A stretch of 50,825 nucleotides of DNA from assembly GCA_037447655.1 (NCBI GenBank), contig JBBHKE010002460.1, positions 1-50,825 of the forward strand. Reading direction: 5' to 3'. The notes under the pieces were generated by a model. That model saw only the letters and a list, made by a program, of their open reading frames with translations. It was not told the DNA's origin and searched no databases. The stretch comes from Zygnema cylindricum (taxonomy: Eukaryota; Streptophyta; Zygnematophyceae; Zygnematales; Zygnemataceae). Positions 33,981 to 45,508 of the stretch are shown piece after piece (position 1 is the stretch's first letter; every line of letters begins with the position of its first letter). Position numbers and translations under genes: made by a program.

Positions 33981-34770
33981 TACAGCTCTCATTCCGACAC
34001 ACATGGTTGATTACTTTTTTAATTGCTAACTCCTTTCATGGCTGGCTCAAATAAGGTTGCGATACACAAAACTAAAACTATCATGTTAATAACTGTCTTC
34101 ACAGTGCAACTGTTATTTCCATTATATTGCCAAATTGTTTCATCCCAAAATCACAATTTTTGAACTTCACATGTTAATTAATCTATCAATTTGAATGTCC
34201 AACAATTGTGCAAGGATGAGAGCCCAGAAAAATATTATCGCTAGCAATCAATTGTGTAGTTTCACCGATGCTAATTTAAACATGTTGTTGTTGTTGTTTT
34301 CCAACTCATGTTTTGTCTAGCAAATTCACTGTAAAATAAACCTTAAATAGACTTTGTATACAATTAGTGTCGACCATGCCTATGCCTGTGAACCGAGGGT
34401 GTCCTTATATCAACAGATGGGAGTCAAGTTAAGTCACGTCACAGTCCTTCGTTTAAAAAAAATAAAAATTGCATGTTGAGTTTAGGAGTGAAAAGTCGTA
34501 GGATCGAGAGATCTTCACTTTTGCAATCAACCAAAAGGAAATGCAAACGTTTAAGGGCGGGAGAGTTTGAGAGTGAGAGAGCATTGGTGAGAGGAGTCAG
34601 GGAGGAGAACGGTAAGGGCAAGGAAATAGGGGGGGCCGAGGAGAGGTTGCAAGAATTCGGATATGAAATACGGTCGAAAACGGTATTAGGACATAAAGTA
34701 ACTTAAGATAGCACGAGAGGAGGGAGAGGGAAGAGGAGGGTGTATGAACGAATGGTTGGGGTGACTACAG
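33981..34770. other. Spacer upstream of the amidohydrolase exon
   Basis: AT-rich. A 78-codon arginine/glutamate-rich frame at 34473-34706 (QSTKRKCKRLRAGEFESERA) has no recognised motif and runs into a GGGAGAGGG tract at about 34717. Earlier amidohydrolase exons should lie here or upstream, but I could not identify them. Confidence 0.35.
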
Positions 34771-34858
34771 AACATGGTGGAGGCAAATGTTAGTGGAGCC
34801 CTTATCATTCAGCCCATCAACCACAAGTTTGATCATTCATATGTTACAAGGTGGGTCA

Positions 34859-34998
34859 TGAAACCCTAGAAAAACCCTAAAAATCCAAAAAAACCTTAAA
34901 AACCCTAAATAACCTACGAAATCTACAAATTTAAAAACCTTAAAAAAACCCTTAAAAACCCTAAAAAACCTTAAAAAACCCCAAAAAAAACCCTAAAA
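34859..34998. repeat. Degenerate telomere-like CCCTAAA tract
   Basis: About ten imperfect AACCCTAAAAA/AACCTTAAAAA units within the amidohydrolase intron. They resemble the plant telomere heptamer CCCTAAA but are irregular. Confidence 0.5.
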
Positions 34999-35380
34999 GT
35001 GGAGGTAAATGCGCAAGAGAAAAGAAAATCATTGTCATGGAAAAAACGTAAAGAGAGCAGTGCACGGATAAGTTGTCGAAGGTTTTTAGTCTTTTTTAAG
35101 GTTTTTGAAATGTTCATGAATTCGTCTTTAGGCATGATTATAAAGTGTTGTGTAAAGTACAGTACCTTAATGGTGTTAATAAAACCCCTTTTTCATGATA
35201 GATTTCTATGCTGGAATACCATTTGAACTCTTATCACAATGTCATAAATTGAAGCTAGCACTCTTAGCTTTCGGCCGTGAACCTTGAACGAGGATTCAAG
35301 AATTGTGCAATGATTTGATAACAAAACCTTTAAGGCAGTCTTATTTACTGCATTGATAACATTTTTTTTTTTTAAAAAGC

Positions 35381-35539
35381 AAGCGACATCGATAGAATGC
35401 AAGAGGATATAATTTGTTTTATTAGCAATCTAGAAGGTTGCTTTAGTTTTTCACCTATTGCCGAATTTGGTAAACAACTTAGTAGGGATAATGTTTATTT
35501 TGCACCTATATTTCAATTGGGAAAGGAGGGGCAGTGAAA
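35381..35539 (+). CDS. Candidate exon, unrecognised protein
   Basis: A frame after a T-run and AAAAAG acceptor reads DIDRMQEDIICFISNLEGCF, then SFSPIAEFGKQLSRDNVYFA and PIFQLGKEGQ, then TGA. The composition is protein-like, unlike the surrounding spacer. If the donor GTGAAA at 35537 is used with the acceptor TGTATCAG at 35751-35758, the frame continues as KTQEVKNNHASETVVKPN-stop. The intron would then be the CT-rich repeat. I do not recognise the family; it lies between the two amidohydrolase exons but shows no resemblance to them. Confidence 0.35.
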
Positions 35540-35552
35540 CATCTGCAGTAAG

Positions 35553-35628
<76 letters not shown>

Positions 35629-35752
35629 CCTCTCCTCTCCTCTCCTCTCCTCTCCCTCTCCCTCTCCCCTCTCCCTCTCCCTCTCCCCTCTCCCCTCCCC
35701 TCCCCCCCCTCCCCTCCCTCCCCTCCCCCCTCCCTCCTCTCTCTCTCTCTTG
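35553..35752. repeat. CT-rich microsatellite
   Basis: (CT)n, CTCTCC and CCCCTCC units; a pyrimidine-strand relative of the GA-rich arrays elsewhere. The minus-strand frame across it is an R/E repeat artefact. Confidence 0.9.
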
Positions 35753-36044
35753 TATCAGGAAAACACAAGAGGTCAAGAACAACCATGCTTCTGAAACCGT
35801 AGTTAAACCAAACTAGAACTGACAAAATAAGCAAAAAATTACGATGCAGTTGCAATTGTTGGACTGCCCATGTGGAAGAGCAATCCATTCAGTTTTTGGC
35901 CTTCCATAACGGTGATGAAATGGAAGAAAACTATATTTTCCATTGAAAGGTAGATCGAATTATGCACAAAGCAAGTTTGCAAAGTGGTTACTAGTTAGTT
36001 AAGATGCAAAAATACCTGCAGTTCTCTCACTATATAGGTCTCAG

Positions 36045-36130
36045 AACCTTTTCTTTGGGAATAACCATATTCTACGTCTTTCTATCTTTTTCTTTGGGAA
36101 TAACCATAGTCTACGTCTTTCTATCTTTCT
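36045..36130. repeat. Tandem duplication of about 40 bp
   Basis: TTTTCTTTGGGAATAACCATATTCTACGTCTTTCTATCTTT is followed at once by a second copy (TAGTCTACG variant), forming the pyrimidine-rich 3' end of the intron before the second amidohydrolase exon. Confidence 0.85.
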
Positions 36131-36247
36131 TCTTTCTCCCTCTTTCTCCAGTGTCTTCCAAATCCGGACCGGTTCGTAGGATGCTGCTTGGCAGATCCCA
36201 CACCAGGGGGTGGAGGGGTCCAACAACTCTAACGCCTTGTGGAAAAA

Positions 36248-37242
36248 GTGGGTCATTTTCTATTTATGTTAACTCTTTTGTTAATTCTTTTGTTAATTCT
36301 TCATCATTTATTGACCGTCCATTTGTTTGACCGGTTTTATAACCTTTTTTTTCCAATTTTTTACAAATTTTGACCATCATTGACCTCAAAATGCACCTCT
36401 CCTTCCCATGTGTGGTATGATGTTCCACACACATGATTTAGTGTGGGAACTATAGATATTTTGCACTAGTATTATTGGTTTTTGGCATTTTTTCGCAGTT
36501 TTTTCGCAGTTTTTTACCAAGGAACTCTGTCATGATTGTTTTCCATGTAGTTGTGATCTCTATTTTGTGATGTCTATGATCAACTTCTTGTTTTCGCTGA
36601 GCATTTTGCACCTTATTAATGTCGAATTAATATCCAAAAATTTGACCTACATTTTGTTTTCCTTGACTCCTGGTTATCACGTCTGCCCAAGAGATCACAG
36701 TTAGAAAAATTGATGTATTTAAAGGGAATTGTGTTGTTAATGTTTTCAATACAGTCATTGGTGTTGGGGAAGTCAAATTATGTGATAGGAGTCCATTGTT
36801 GAACCAATTTCTGTTTTTTTTTGTTTTAGCAAAACCTTTTTAGGGTTTTTTCAGGGTGATGTAGGAAGGCTATTGTGTTGTGCGGTTCAACCGTTTCTTG
36901 TGGCCGTCAAATGAGAAGGTAAGGATTGTATCATCATTATTTGAATTTCCTTCTGAAAAAAACACATTTATATAGAAACGGAAACATAAACTGTTTCCTA
37001 TTTCCAGAAACTGTTCCTATTTCCTTTAAAACGGAAACTCATTTTTCACAAGTAACAGTCGTTTTCATCACAAAAGGCACTCAGTTTCCCCACGATAAGC
37101 ACCCACTTTCCTCAATGAATGTTCAATTTTGTCATGAACTTTACGGTTAGATAAATCTCTAAGTATCTCCTATGCAACTCTATGTTGATTTGAAAGCTTT
37201 AGTTCTCTCAGTTTTATGGGAGAGGAAGAGTTTGAGAACTTA
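36248..37242. other. Spacer, one weak exon candidate
   Basis: AT-rich with no clear gene. A segment at 36855-36918 is framed by TTTTTTCAG and GTAAGG and reads GDVGRLLCCAVQPFLVAVK-stop. It could be an exon of the decayed gene, but nothing in it is recognisable. Confidence 0.3.
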
Positions 37243-38191
37243 GGGTACGTCCCCATGTAATCGGTACTTTGATAAAGTATTTTGGACTATAGTGAAGATT
37301 CGCCGTACTACTTTGAAGAGCGTCCCAATGTGCGAAAATGAAATCGGAACTTTGACATGTGACGGTTGTAGACGTAGGTACAACTTGTGACGATTGAAGG
37401 CGACTGCGAAACTTCCGACGATTGGTGACGCCAACAAAAATAGCGACAGTGGTAGACGTCTAGATTTTTATGAAATTGCAAATGTTAAGGGTTTGGTGAC
37501 GTTGTGACGTCACGCTCACTTGTGACAACGTCGACGTCACGGATTCAAGAACTTTCCGCCATGGTTTCTCGATTTCGCTTTTTCTACTTTTCTCACTCGA
37601 TTTGCCATTAAATAAAAACCTAAAAAATTTCAAAAAATATATTTTTTGAAGATCTTTCATTTTATACCAATATTGTCGTATCTCATTCTAAAAAGTGTGA
37701 GATACAAGCTATAGTGTGAGAGGGAGAGAGGAGAGGCGCCGACGGCGAAAAATTATGCAAAGGACTCATGAATGCAAGTGGAAGTCCGAGACCCCTGCAA
37801 ATTTTTTTCCGTACATAGCACGTGACGTGCGCGGAGAAAAATAGCGAGGACTCTCCCTCGTCCAAAAAATTTACAAATCGTGTGGCGCGTGCGTGGTACG
37901 CTTTTCATTCGCTGTTTGGGCGGTACTTGAACTAAAATCACCTCCTCGAGGTGATTTTGGATGAAGTTTTTTTTTGGGCTGGATTCTCTTGCCCGGGGGT
38001 CTAAAAGGGGAAAACGCCAAAATGCGTTCACATAACGAAAAACAGGTCGTACATCCAAAGTATGAATTGACGTTCACTTTACTTTGGTAAAAATGAATTT
38101 CTCGTACGGCTAAAGTTTTTTTCAAAATTCCCTGAATTTTAGGGCAAAAAGACAGAGAAAAGTATGTACTTTAACACATGGGGACGTACCC
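37243..38191. mobile_element. PIF/Harbinger-like non-autonomous element, complete copy
   Basis: A 949-bp element with terminal inverted repeats GGGTACGTCCCCATGT / ACATGGGGACGTACCC and a 3-bp target duplication TTA (37240-37242 and 38192-38194). TTA/TAA duplications are the hallmark of PIF/Harbinger. No transposase frame. The interior has TGACGTCACGCTCACTTGTGACAACGTCGACGTCA and a short hairpin CACCTCCTCGAGGTG (about 37940). A second copy is 38614-43845 (split) and a fragment lies at 32676-32900. Confidence 0.88.
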
Positions 38192-38279
38192 TTAGAAATA
38201 TTCTAGAGTTTTCGATTGAGTTAGTTACTAGATTTAGTGTGGTAACCTTCTAGTATACCTTGCACTCTATAGCGTACAA

Positions 38280-38613
38280 TGCATATTACGGTGGTACGAT
38301 TTTATGCAAAACACTATACGAACCAATACGAAGACATGAGATAAATCATAACATGACGCGTGTCGCATCACGATAGAACGAAGCTACTAATCGGACGACG
38401 TCTCTGCGACGCGCATATTTCGGAATGACCAAGTACGGTAAAAAGAAACACGCCGTCCGATAAAACCAATCAGACCGACGGTAATCAAGAAGGATCTGCA
38501 AGTGGACCACATTGACACGGCGGATTTTGTCTCAAGTTAAAGCTTGATGTCGGTGAAACTTTGTAGTGGTGGAAAGTTTGTCCTATCTGCATTATTTAAT
38601 TGTGTGTACTGTT
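38280..38613. repeat. Dispersed unit B, copy 1
   Basis: Begins near GGTGGTACGATTTTATGCAAAACACTATACGAACC and includes CTAATCGGACGACGTCTCTGCGACGCG and GGCGGATTTTGTCTCAAGTTAAAGC. It is repeated at 43909-44235 and 44318-44560. It separates two PIF-like elements; no ORF is shared among copies. Confidence 0.8.
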
Positions 38614-38879
38614 GGGCAGTGTCCCCATGTAATCGATACTTTGAAGAAGTATTTTGGACTCTAGTGAAGATTCTCCGTACTACGTTGAAAAGCATCCCGT
38701 CTTCTTCCCCACTACACGCCATTTCCTACTTCCCGCTACTATGTACCTCCGGATCCGGCCTGCGGCCGCTTCCAACCGCACGAACACCGGCAAAACCATA
38801 GGTGCGACCCCCCTATGGCATTACCGGCCACTCCCCCCCCTCCCATGAATCGCCAGACTCCCCGTCCCCCCATATAGCA

Positions 38880-39044
38880 AAAAAAAAAAAAAAAAAAAAC
38901 AAACAAACAAACAATTATTCCAACCCCCCCCCCCCCCCCCCTCCTCCCCCCCTTATACCCCTTACACACCAGACAACCGATACTTAAACCCTCTTCCTCC
39001 TTCCTTTACCCCCTCCCCCCCCTCTCTCTCTCCCCCCCCCCCCC

Positions 39045-39084
<40 letters not shown>

Positions 39085-39430
39085 ATCTGTTTCGACATTT
39101 CCCTCTCCCCCCCCTCCATACCCCCCCCACACCCAAAAACCGATACTCGAATTCCCCTTCCCCCCCCCCCCCCCCTCCCCCCCTTCCCCTCTCTCAACCT
39201 GCCCTTTCCCTTTCAAACAAAAAAAAAAAAAAATAATAATAATAATAATAATAATTAATAAAAAAATATATATATATATATATAATAATAATAATCATAA
39301 TCATAATCATAAATAAGTAAATAAATCTCCCCCCCTCCCCCCTCTTATACCCTTTACACACCCAAAAACCGATACTTAAACACACACACACCCACTCACT
39401 CAACCAAAAAAAAAAAAAAAAATTAAACAT
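38880..39430 (+). repeat. Tandem 5' UTR monomers of the retrotransposon
   Basis: The core TTATACCCyTTACACACCCAAAAACCGATACT occurs at about 38951, 39117 (diverged) and 39342. Each follows a run of C and is associated with a poly-A stretch (38878-38898, 39046-39083, 39219-39232, 39405-39422). Monomer spacing is about 165-225 bp, recalling the promoter monomers of mouse L1. Confidence 0.65.
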
Positions 39431-39746
39431 CAATTCTTTCCTCCTCACCTCCTGGTTCCTTCCCACTACCATTTTCAACATCTATTTCCCGTGGTTACTT
39501 TCCCCCTTCCCACTTTCCCTTTCCTCTCCCTCTCACAATTCTCATGCATCACCCTCATTCAATAACTATGGCCGGCCAAGCATCCTCGCCCCCTCTCTCT
39601 CTCTCTCTCTCTCATCTCCTCCACCTAAACCTCGCCATCAAGCCTCAAAACGGATAGCCTCAAAACGGATAGAATGTACTGGGTGCCATAACCATTTCGC
39701 GACGGGTGCCGGTATTTCCCGGCATACAAAGAGTTGTCAACGATTT

Positions 39747-42686
39747 TTGGCCCAGGGAGGCCTATCCTCTAGTACCCTTCCTTCCACCGCACTCCCATCC
39801 GGACCTACAAGCGAAGATTGGGCATTTGTACGCGAATTAGACGTGCTTGGAGCGTATGATTTGGGATCACCCCGTCCACGATTATACACGCGGATCCCCA
39901 TGGCTGTGCGGATTATAGTACAAGACGCCCTCCACCTCCCTTTGACCTTTATTTGTTCCGATCCCACGGATGTTGGACCTTGGAACCTCCTTTTCATGTT
40001 TTCTCTTTGGGTTCTAGTTTTACCCCGCCGTGGAGGTGGTAGCGGGGCCCGAGAAACTATGGCTCGTTGCCGACGATTCCTTCGAGGTGATTGGAAGGCC
40101 CTTCACGCCGAGCACGAGGATCGAGTTGCAAGTGCTTCCTTCACACCACGTGGTAGATCTACGACTTCAGATGTACCATCCTCTTATCGTCGTGCGGTTC
40201 ATTTGGGCCGAGTTGGTGAGCTCTCTCGAGCAGTTCGCGCCCTCCAACCGTTTAATCCTGCTCCTCGGTCTCCCAAGACTATCGAGATTCTTCGAGCTCT
40301 CCATCCACCAGCTCCCACCCCTCAATCCCCCTCTATTCACACCTTTGAGCCATCAGAGTGTTTTATCCTAGATCGGGACGCTTTCATTAAAGCCCTTACG
40401 ACTTCTCCACACCTTTCAGCAGGGGCTCCATCGGGCACAGTTTATGAGTTATTTCGCGACGTTTTGCCTCCGGAATCAGGTGCCCGAGGTTTTGATGTGT
40501 TTTTCGAGTTTGTTCTCTTATCGCCGGTGGTACTGTTCCCTCTCGTATATGTGATCTCCTCACGGCCTCCAGCCTTGTAGCTGTAACCAAACCCAATGGG
40601 GGAATCCGTCCTATTGCCCTGGGCGAGGTGTTGTACCGCTTGGTGGCCCGTGCCATTTGCATCCAACTCCAGCCCGCTTTCCATGATTATTTCTCTCCTC
40701 ATCAGTTTGGAGTGGCAACCCGGGGAGGTTGTGAAGCTGTGATCCACGGGATTCGAGCGTTGTTAGATGCCCATCCGGATTATTTAGTCCTTCAAGTTGA
40801 TGTTTCTAATGCTTTCAATACAGTGGATCGTAACGCCATTTTTTCCGAGCTTATGGCTGCACCTTCTCCAATTGTCCAGATATTTCCTTTTGTGAGGGCC
40901 TTTTATTCTATGAGCAGCAGCCTCTCCTTTTCCATTGATGGTGATTTGGTCCCACTTTCTTCCACGACCGGCACTCGTCAGGGCGATCCTCTTGGAGGCC
41001 CTTTGTTTGCCCTTGCTCATTACCGGGCCCTTCGAGCTTCCGCGGCTGCTTTTCCATCTTGCCTCTTCCCTTCAGTTGCGGACGACACACACATTATCGG
41101 TCCTTGGGACCAAGTTATACCGGCCTATACCTTTTTCAAGAATCGTTTGGCCGAACTCAATCTTTCTGTCCAACCCACTAAGTGTGTTGTGTGGTCCCCC
41201 AGTGCTTTTCCTCCTTTCATTCCACCTCCTGGTTTTCAGACTCCTCCTCCATCCGAAGGCATTCGGGTGCTAGGTTGCCCTCTCGGTTCTGATCTATACA
41301 TCAAGCAATTTCTTGATTCTGCTCTTCAGACAGATTTGTCCCATGTGGATGACCTTCCTAACCTTTCCGATCCCCAAGTGGCTTTTGCACTTTTAACCAG
41401 GTGTTTCCCCCATCGCCCCTCCTACCTTACTCGTACTTCCCCTCCCACTCCTACTTTTGTGTCGTCCCTTTCTGCATTTGACGATCGGCTCATGGACGTG
41501 CTTCATTCTTTGTTAGGTCATGGGGCTTTTGATCGTGAGTGTGGGCCTGCAGCCCGTATCCAGGCCAGTCTTCCAGTCTCTGCAGGTGGTTTGGGTTTAC
41601 TGTCGACGGCCTGTTGCCCCCGCTGCCTATTTGGGAAGTTGGTGCCTTGTTGCCTCCACTATTGTCTCTCGTTTTTTGGCTGGGGACACTCCTATTCTTG
41701 CTACTGTGGTACCCCGAGTTTCGGACGGTGTGCTCGCCTTCCAGCGGTCCCTTCTCGATGCATCTCGTTCTCTTCCTCCTGCTGCTATCGCGGATATGCC
41801 AGTTCTCTCCACTCTTGTTTCAACATCAGTTGCACGTGTTCAGGAATCCATTTCTGATAAGGTTGTCGCCACTATTAAGTCTGAGTTTCTCGAGGCGCTT
41901 CCTTCTGATACTTCGCGTGCACGCTTTCTTTCCTGTGGCGGACCGGGTTCCGGAGCTTGGCTATTGGCTATCCCTATCTTATCTACTCTCCGATTCACCC
42001 CGGCTCAATTCACCACGGCCCTTAGGTTTCGGCTTGGCCTCCCTCACCCACCTTTGCTTGGCTCGCTTGTTTGCTCTTGTGACCACGTTCTTGATCCCGA
42101 CGGCATTCATTTGCTTCGTTGCTCCCACGGAGGCGAGTTGATTCAGGCGCACGACACGATTCGAGACACCATTGCTACTATCGCTTCCGAGGGAGGATAT
42201 TCTGTCCGTCGGGAAGTTTCCCACATTATTCCTTCCCGTCGGATTGACATTGTATTACTTGATGGTGCACGTCGTACATTCGGTGACGTTGTTTTGGCAA
42301 ACCCTACTTGTGATACTGTTGTTAGTCGGGCAGCTCGACATGTGGGCGTGGCCGCACGCGACGCGGCTAGGAGGAAGGAGCGTGATTATGCCCATCGCGA
42401 TGCTAAGGATGGTTTCATTCCGATGGCGGTGGAGATATTTGGTTGTTTGGGCGTGGCTTTGGACGAGTTTCTCCGTGCTTGTGGTCGGCGTTCGCGGGGA
42501 CCTGGGAGCCCTTCAGTTTCAGTACTTACTTCTTTTTACCGTCAACGTTTATCAGTGGCCCTTCAGCGAGTGCAGGCTTCTATCCTCCTTGGATCGTCTA
42601 TTGCGGCTATGGATCGTCGACGTGTCCCGGAACTCCCGCCTCGTGCTCCTCCGGGGTTCGGGGACTTACGTGGTTGCTTTGCATAG
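39747..42686 (+). pseudogene. Reverse transcriptase with restriction-like endonuclease, two frameshifts
   Basis: A single open region of about 980 codons is divided by frameshifts near 40518 (after FDVFFEFV) and near 41605 (after SAGGLGL). The N-terminal part has VGELSRAVRAL, typical of this RT family. RT motifs are LTASSLVAVTKPNGGIRPIA, motif A LQVDVSNAFNTVDR, motif B GTRQGDPLGGPLFALAHYRA and the catalytic VADD (about 41080). The C-terminal part has a CSCDHVLDPDGIHLLRC zinc knuckle and a PD-(D/E)XK-like nuclease (RRIDIVLL, then FGDVVLANP), followed by a helical tail ending MAVEIFGCLG and LPPRAPPGFGDLRGCF. It would nick target DNA and prime reverse transcription from it. The frameshifts make this copy inactive unless they are sequencing errors. 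Confidence 0.88.
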
Positions 42687-43908
42687 ATTTTTAGTTATGT
42701 TAGGGTTTTGTTGTTAGGTGTTAGCTTTTTCTTTTGGTGTTTCGTTTGTTGTTTTTTGCTTTTTTGGGTGTTTTCCGTCTACTAGTTGTCATTTTGTGGT
42801 TTCGTTGCTTTTGCCTTGCTTATCGTTTTTGTTTTTTCCCCCAACATATAGTTTTTCAATTTTTGCCGTGCTACTTCTCTTTTGTTCCCCATGAACTTAG
42901 ATGGTTTACCATCGCGCTTTTTAATAAAGTCAGCCCCTTTACTTTCAATGTGTGAAAACGAAATCGGAACTTTGACATGTGACGGTTGTAGACGTAGGTA
43001 CAACTTTGTGACGGTTGAAGACGACTACGAAAATTCCGACGATTGGTGATGCCAACAAATGTCACCAAAAACAGCGACAGTTGTAGACGGCTAGGTTTTT
43101 GTAATTTTGTGACATTGTAGATGTTTAGGGTTTTGTGACATTGTGACGCCATGCTCTCTTGTGACAACGTCGACGTCACAAATTCAAGAACTTTCTGCCA
43201 TAGCTATCCGATTTCGTTTTTTCAATTTTTCTCACTTGAATTGCCATAAAAATATACCTAAAGGTAGTCTAAAGAATTATTTTTCAAATATCTGTCATTT
43301 TATACCAATACTGCCGTGCCTCATTTTAAAAAGTGTGAGATAAAAGCGATAATGTGAACGGGAGAGGGGAGAGGCGACGATGAAGCAAACTTTTTGCAAA
43401 GGACCCATGAATGAAAGTGGAGGTCCGAGACCCCCACAGATTTTTCCTTACATGCTCGTCTTTTCCGTACATGCACGTGACGAGCAAGGAGAAAAATACC
43501 GAGTACTTTTCCCTCGTCCTAAAATTTTTCCACTCCTGTGGCGCGTGCGTGGGTCGTTTTTCATTCGTTGTTTGGGGGCACTTTCGCTAAAATCCCCTCG
43601 CGAGGCAATTTTTGATGAAGTTTTTTGATGGGCTGGATTCTCTTGCTCGAGGGTCGAAAAAATGAAAACGCCAAAATGCGTTCATATGACGACAAACATG
43701 GAGTACATTCAAAGTATCGAATTGACGTTCACTGCACTGGTAAAATTGATTTTTTCGTACGGCTAAAGTTTTTATTTTTGAGGGATTGAATTTTGGGGGA
43801 AAACGACAGAGGAAAGTCGATACTTTAATACATGGGGACACACCCTTAGGATTAGATTTGAATTCACAAATACGGTTTGTCTATTTTACGGAACTTTTGG
43901 AAAATGAA

Positions 43909-44560
43909 TATAACGGTGGTGCTATTTGATGCAAAACACAATACGAACCAATACAAAGACATGCTCCCAAGATACATCATAACACGACACGCGTCGCATA
44001 ACGATATAACGATGCTACTAATTGGACGACGTCTCGGCGACGCGTTTATTTCGGAATGACCATGTACTGTAAAAAGAAGCACACCGTCAGATAGAACCAA
44101 TTGGACCGCCGGTAATCAAAAAGGATCTTTAAGTGGACCACGTAGACACGGCGGATTTTGTCTCAAGTTAAAGCTTGATGTTGGTGAAACTTTTTAGTGG
44201 TAAAAAGTTTGTCCTATCTGCATTAATTAATAGTGTGGACCGTTCGGATTAGAGTTGAATAGACAAATACGGTTTGTCTATTTTATGGAACTGTTAGAAA
44301 ACAATGAATATTACAGTGGTACGATTTGATGCAAAACACTATACGAACCAATATGAAGACATGCTCCCAAGATACATCATAACATGACCCGCGTCGCATC
44401 ACAATAGATCGAAGCTACTAATCGGACGACGTCTTTGCGACGTGCATATTTGGGAATAACCAAGTACGGTAAAAACAAATACACCGTCAATAGAACTAAT
44501 CTGACCAACGACAATCAAAAAGGATCTTCGAGTGAACCACATTGACACTTTTACAATTAC
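43909..44560. repeat. Dispersed unit B, copies 2 and 3 in tandem
   Basis: Copy 2 (43909-44235) and copy 3 (44318-44560) both carry GATTTGATGCAAAACAC, GACATGCTCCCAAGATACATCATAACA and GGACGACGTCT. Each is preceded by ATACGGTTTGTCTATTTTA (43873 and 44268), so the repeat period here is about 395 bp. Confidence 0.85.
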
Positions 44561-45508
44561 AAAAAACGGAAAAAAAAAATTGTGATACGTCTACACTATT
44601 GTTACCTTTCAAGAATAAGAAATGTGACAAGTCTACATTGTTGTGTACCTTTCAAATTACAGAAAAATGGGAAAAAAATGAAACAACTGTGCAGAAAAGA
44701 GTCACATGAATTTGTACGACGTATCAGCGTTACAAATTACATCTATAAATCATTCCATTTATTGCTTCGAAGCTAGACAAATTGGCTACTTGTATTTGTC
44801 AACTTAATTTTGGCAACGTTTTTCTGCTTGTCCCTATTTTTTCTCCCCATCCTTGCGCTCGTTCCACATTAAAGCAAACCTACAAAAAAAAAACAGTTTA
44901 TCAAAGCCACGTTCACTAACATCAAAATCTTGGCATCATTGCCGAACAATCAAACAAAAAAAGATAGAAATTACAAGTTTGGAATTTGACAACATAAGAA
45001 AAAACAAGACATTACCATAAAAAAAACAACTAAAAAATAACAATTTGATAACATAACAAGAAAATGATAGACCATCTTTTACAGCCTCAAAAATATTTTT
45101 GTTCTTTGTAACATCTAACTCACCGACATCGAATACGTTAGCTTAGAGTTCATGCAACGGAAAATCTTGCTCTTAATGGCCCAAACATATAGAAAATTTC
45201 GAGATCATTTAGGCTCGTATTGATTTTTTATAACCAAACATTCACACCAAATTGCGGTTAGTTATTGGCTTCATCTTCAAACATGAAATGAAACGATTAT
45301 CTAGCTTCTAAGCAATTACATAAACAACGACCGAAATATGTTGTTTTTAATATAAATTAATAAAATGAGCGATTAGAAAGCACTCAAACTTCTCCAACCA
45401 CAATCCTCACCACATCTTATATCAGTTAAGTGAAATACAATTGTCAAATAAATCGACTCTATCAATATTCTCTGCCATGAAAAAAAATCACTTCTAGATC
45501 TGCTCGAA

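Larger units (their letters stand above)
34771..36247 (+). pseudogene. Amidohydrolase (Amidohydro_2-like) gene fragment, two exons, disrupted
   Basis: Exon 34771-34850 (acceptor actacag, donor gtgggt) encodes VSGALIIQPINHKFDHSYVT. Exon 36152-36247 (acceptor ctttctccag, donor gtgggt) encodes NPDRFVGCCLADPTPGGGGV then QQL-stop-RLVEK. These are successive segments of the plant-type TIM-barrel amidohydrolase family, which acts on C-N or lactone bonds via metal-assisted hydrolysis; 'GALIVQPINHKFDHSYVT' and 'FVGCCLADPT' are family hallmarks. Two defects are seen. TAA at 36230-36232 replaces the expected Glu codon, and the exon phases (2 then 0) do not join without a one-base indel. No metal-ligand exons are found within the window. 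It is either a decayed copy or a fragment; the protein family is secure, the substrate is unknown. Confidence 0.75.
38699..42946 (+). mobile_element. RLE-type non-LTR retrotransposon, about 4.25 kb
   Basis: Boundaries are set by the interrupted PIF-like element. The layout is a 5' UTR of about 1 kb with C-rich/poly-A monomers (38880-39430), one long disrupted coding region (39747-42686) and a 3' UTR with AATAAA (42923-42928) ending CCCCTTTACTTTC without a poly-A tail. No clear target duplication is seen. Two further fragments of the family are in the window (4340-4862 and 49085-49400, both minus). The RT with a C-terminal CCHC plus restriction-like endonuclease places it among RLE-bearing elements (R2-like in the broad sense); exact clade unknown. 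Confidence 0.85.
38614..43845. mobile_element. PIF/Harbinger-like element, second copy split by a retrotransposon
   Basis: The left piece 38614-38698 (GGGCAGTGTCCCCATGTAATCG...AAAAGCATCCC) matches 37243-37319. The right piece 42947-43845 (AATGTGTGAAAACGAAATCGG...GGGGACACACCC) matches 37319-38191 and is followed by TTA. The two pieces abut exactly in the complete copy, so the 4.2 kb between them is a later insertion. Confidence 0.87.

Noticed and set aside
34859-34998. True interstitial telomere
   Set aside because: Units are irregular (CCCTAAAAA, CCTTAAAAA) with no perfect consecutive heptamers, so I only call it telomere-like.
40396-41090. Minus-strand frames across the reverse transcriptase
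   Set aside because: Antisense shadows of the RT coding region, which has clear motifs on the plus strand.
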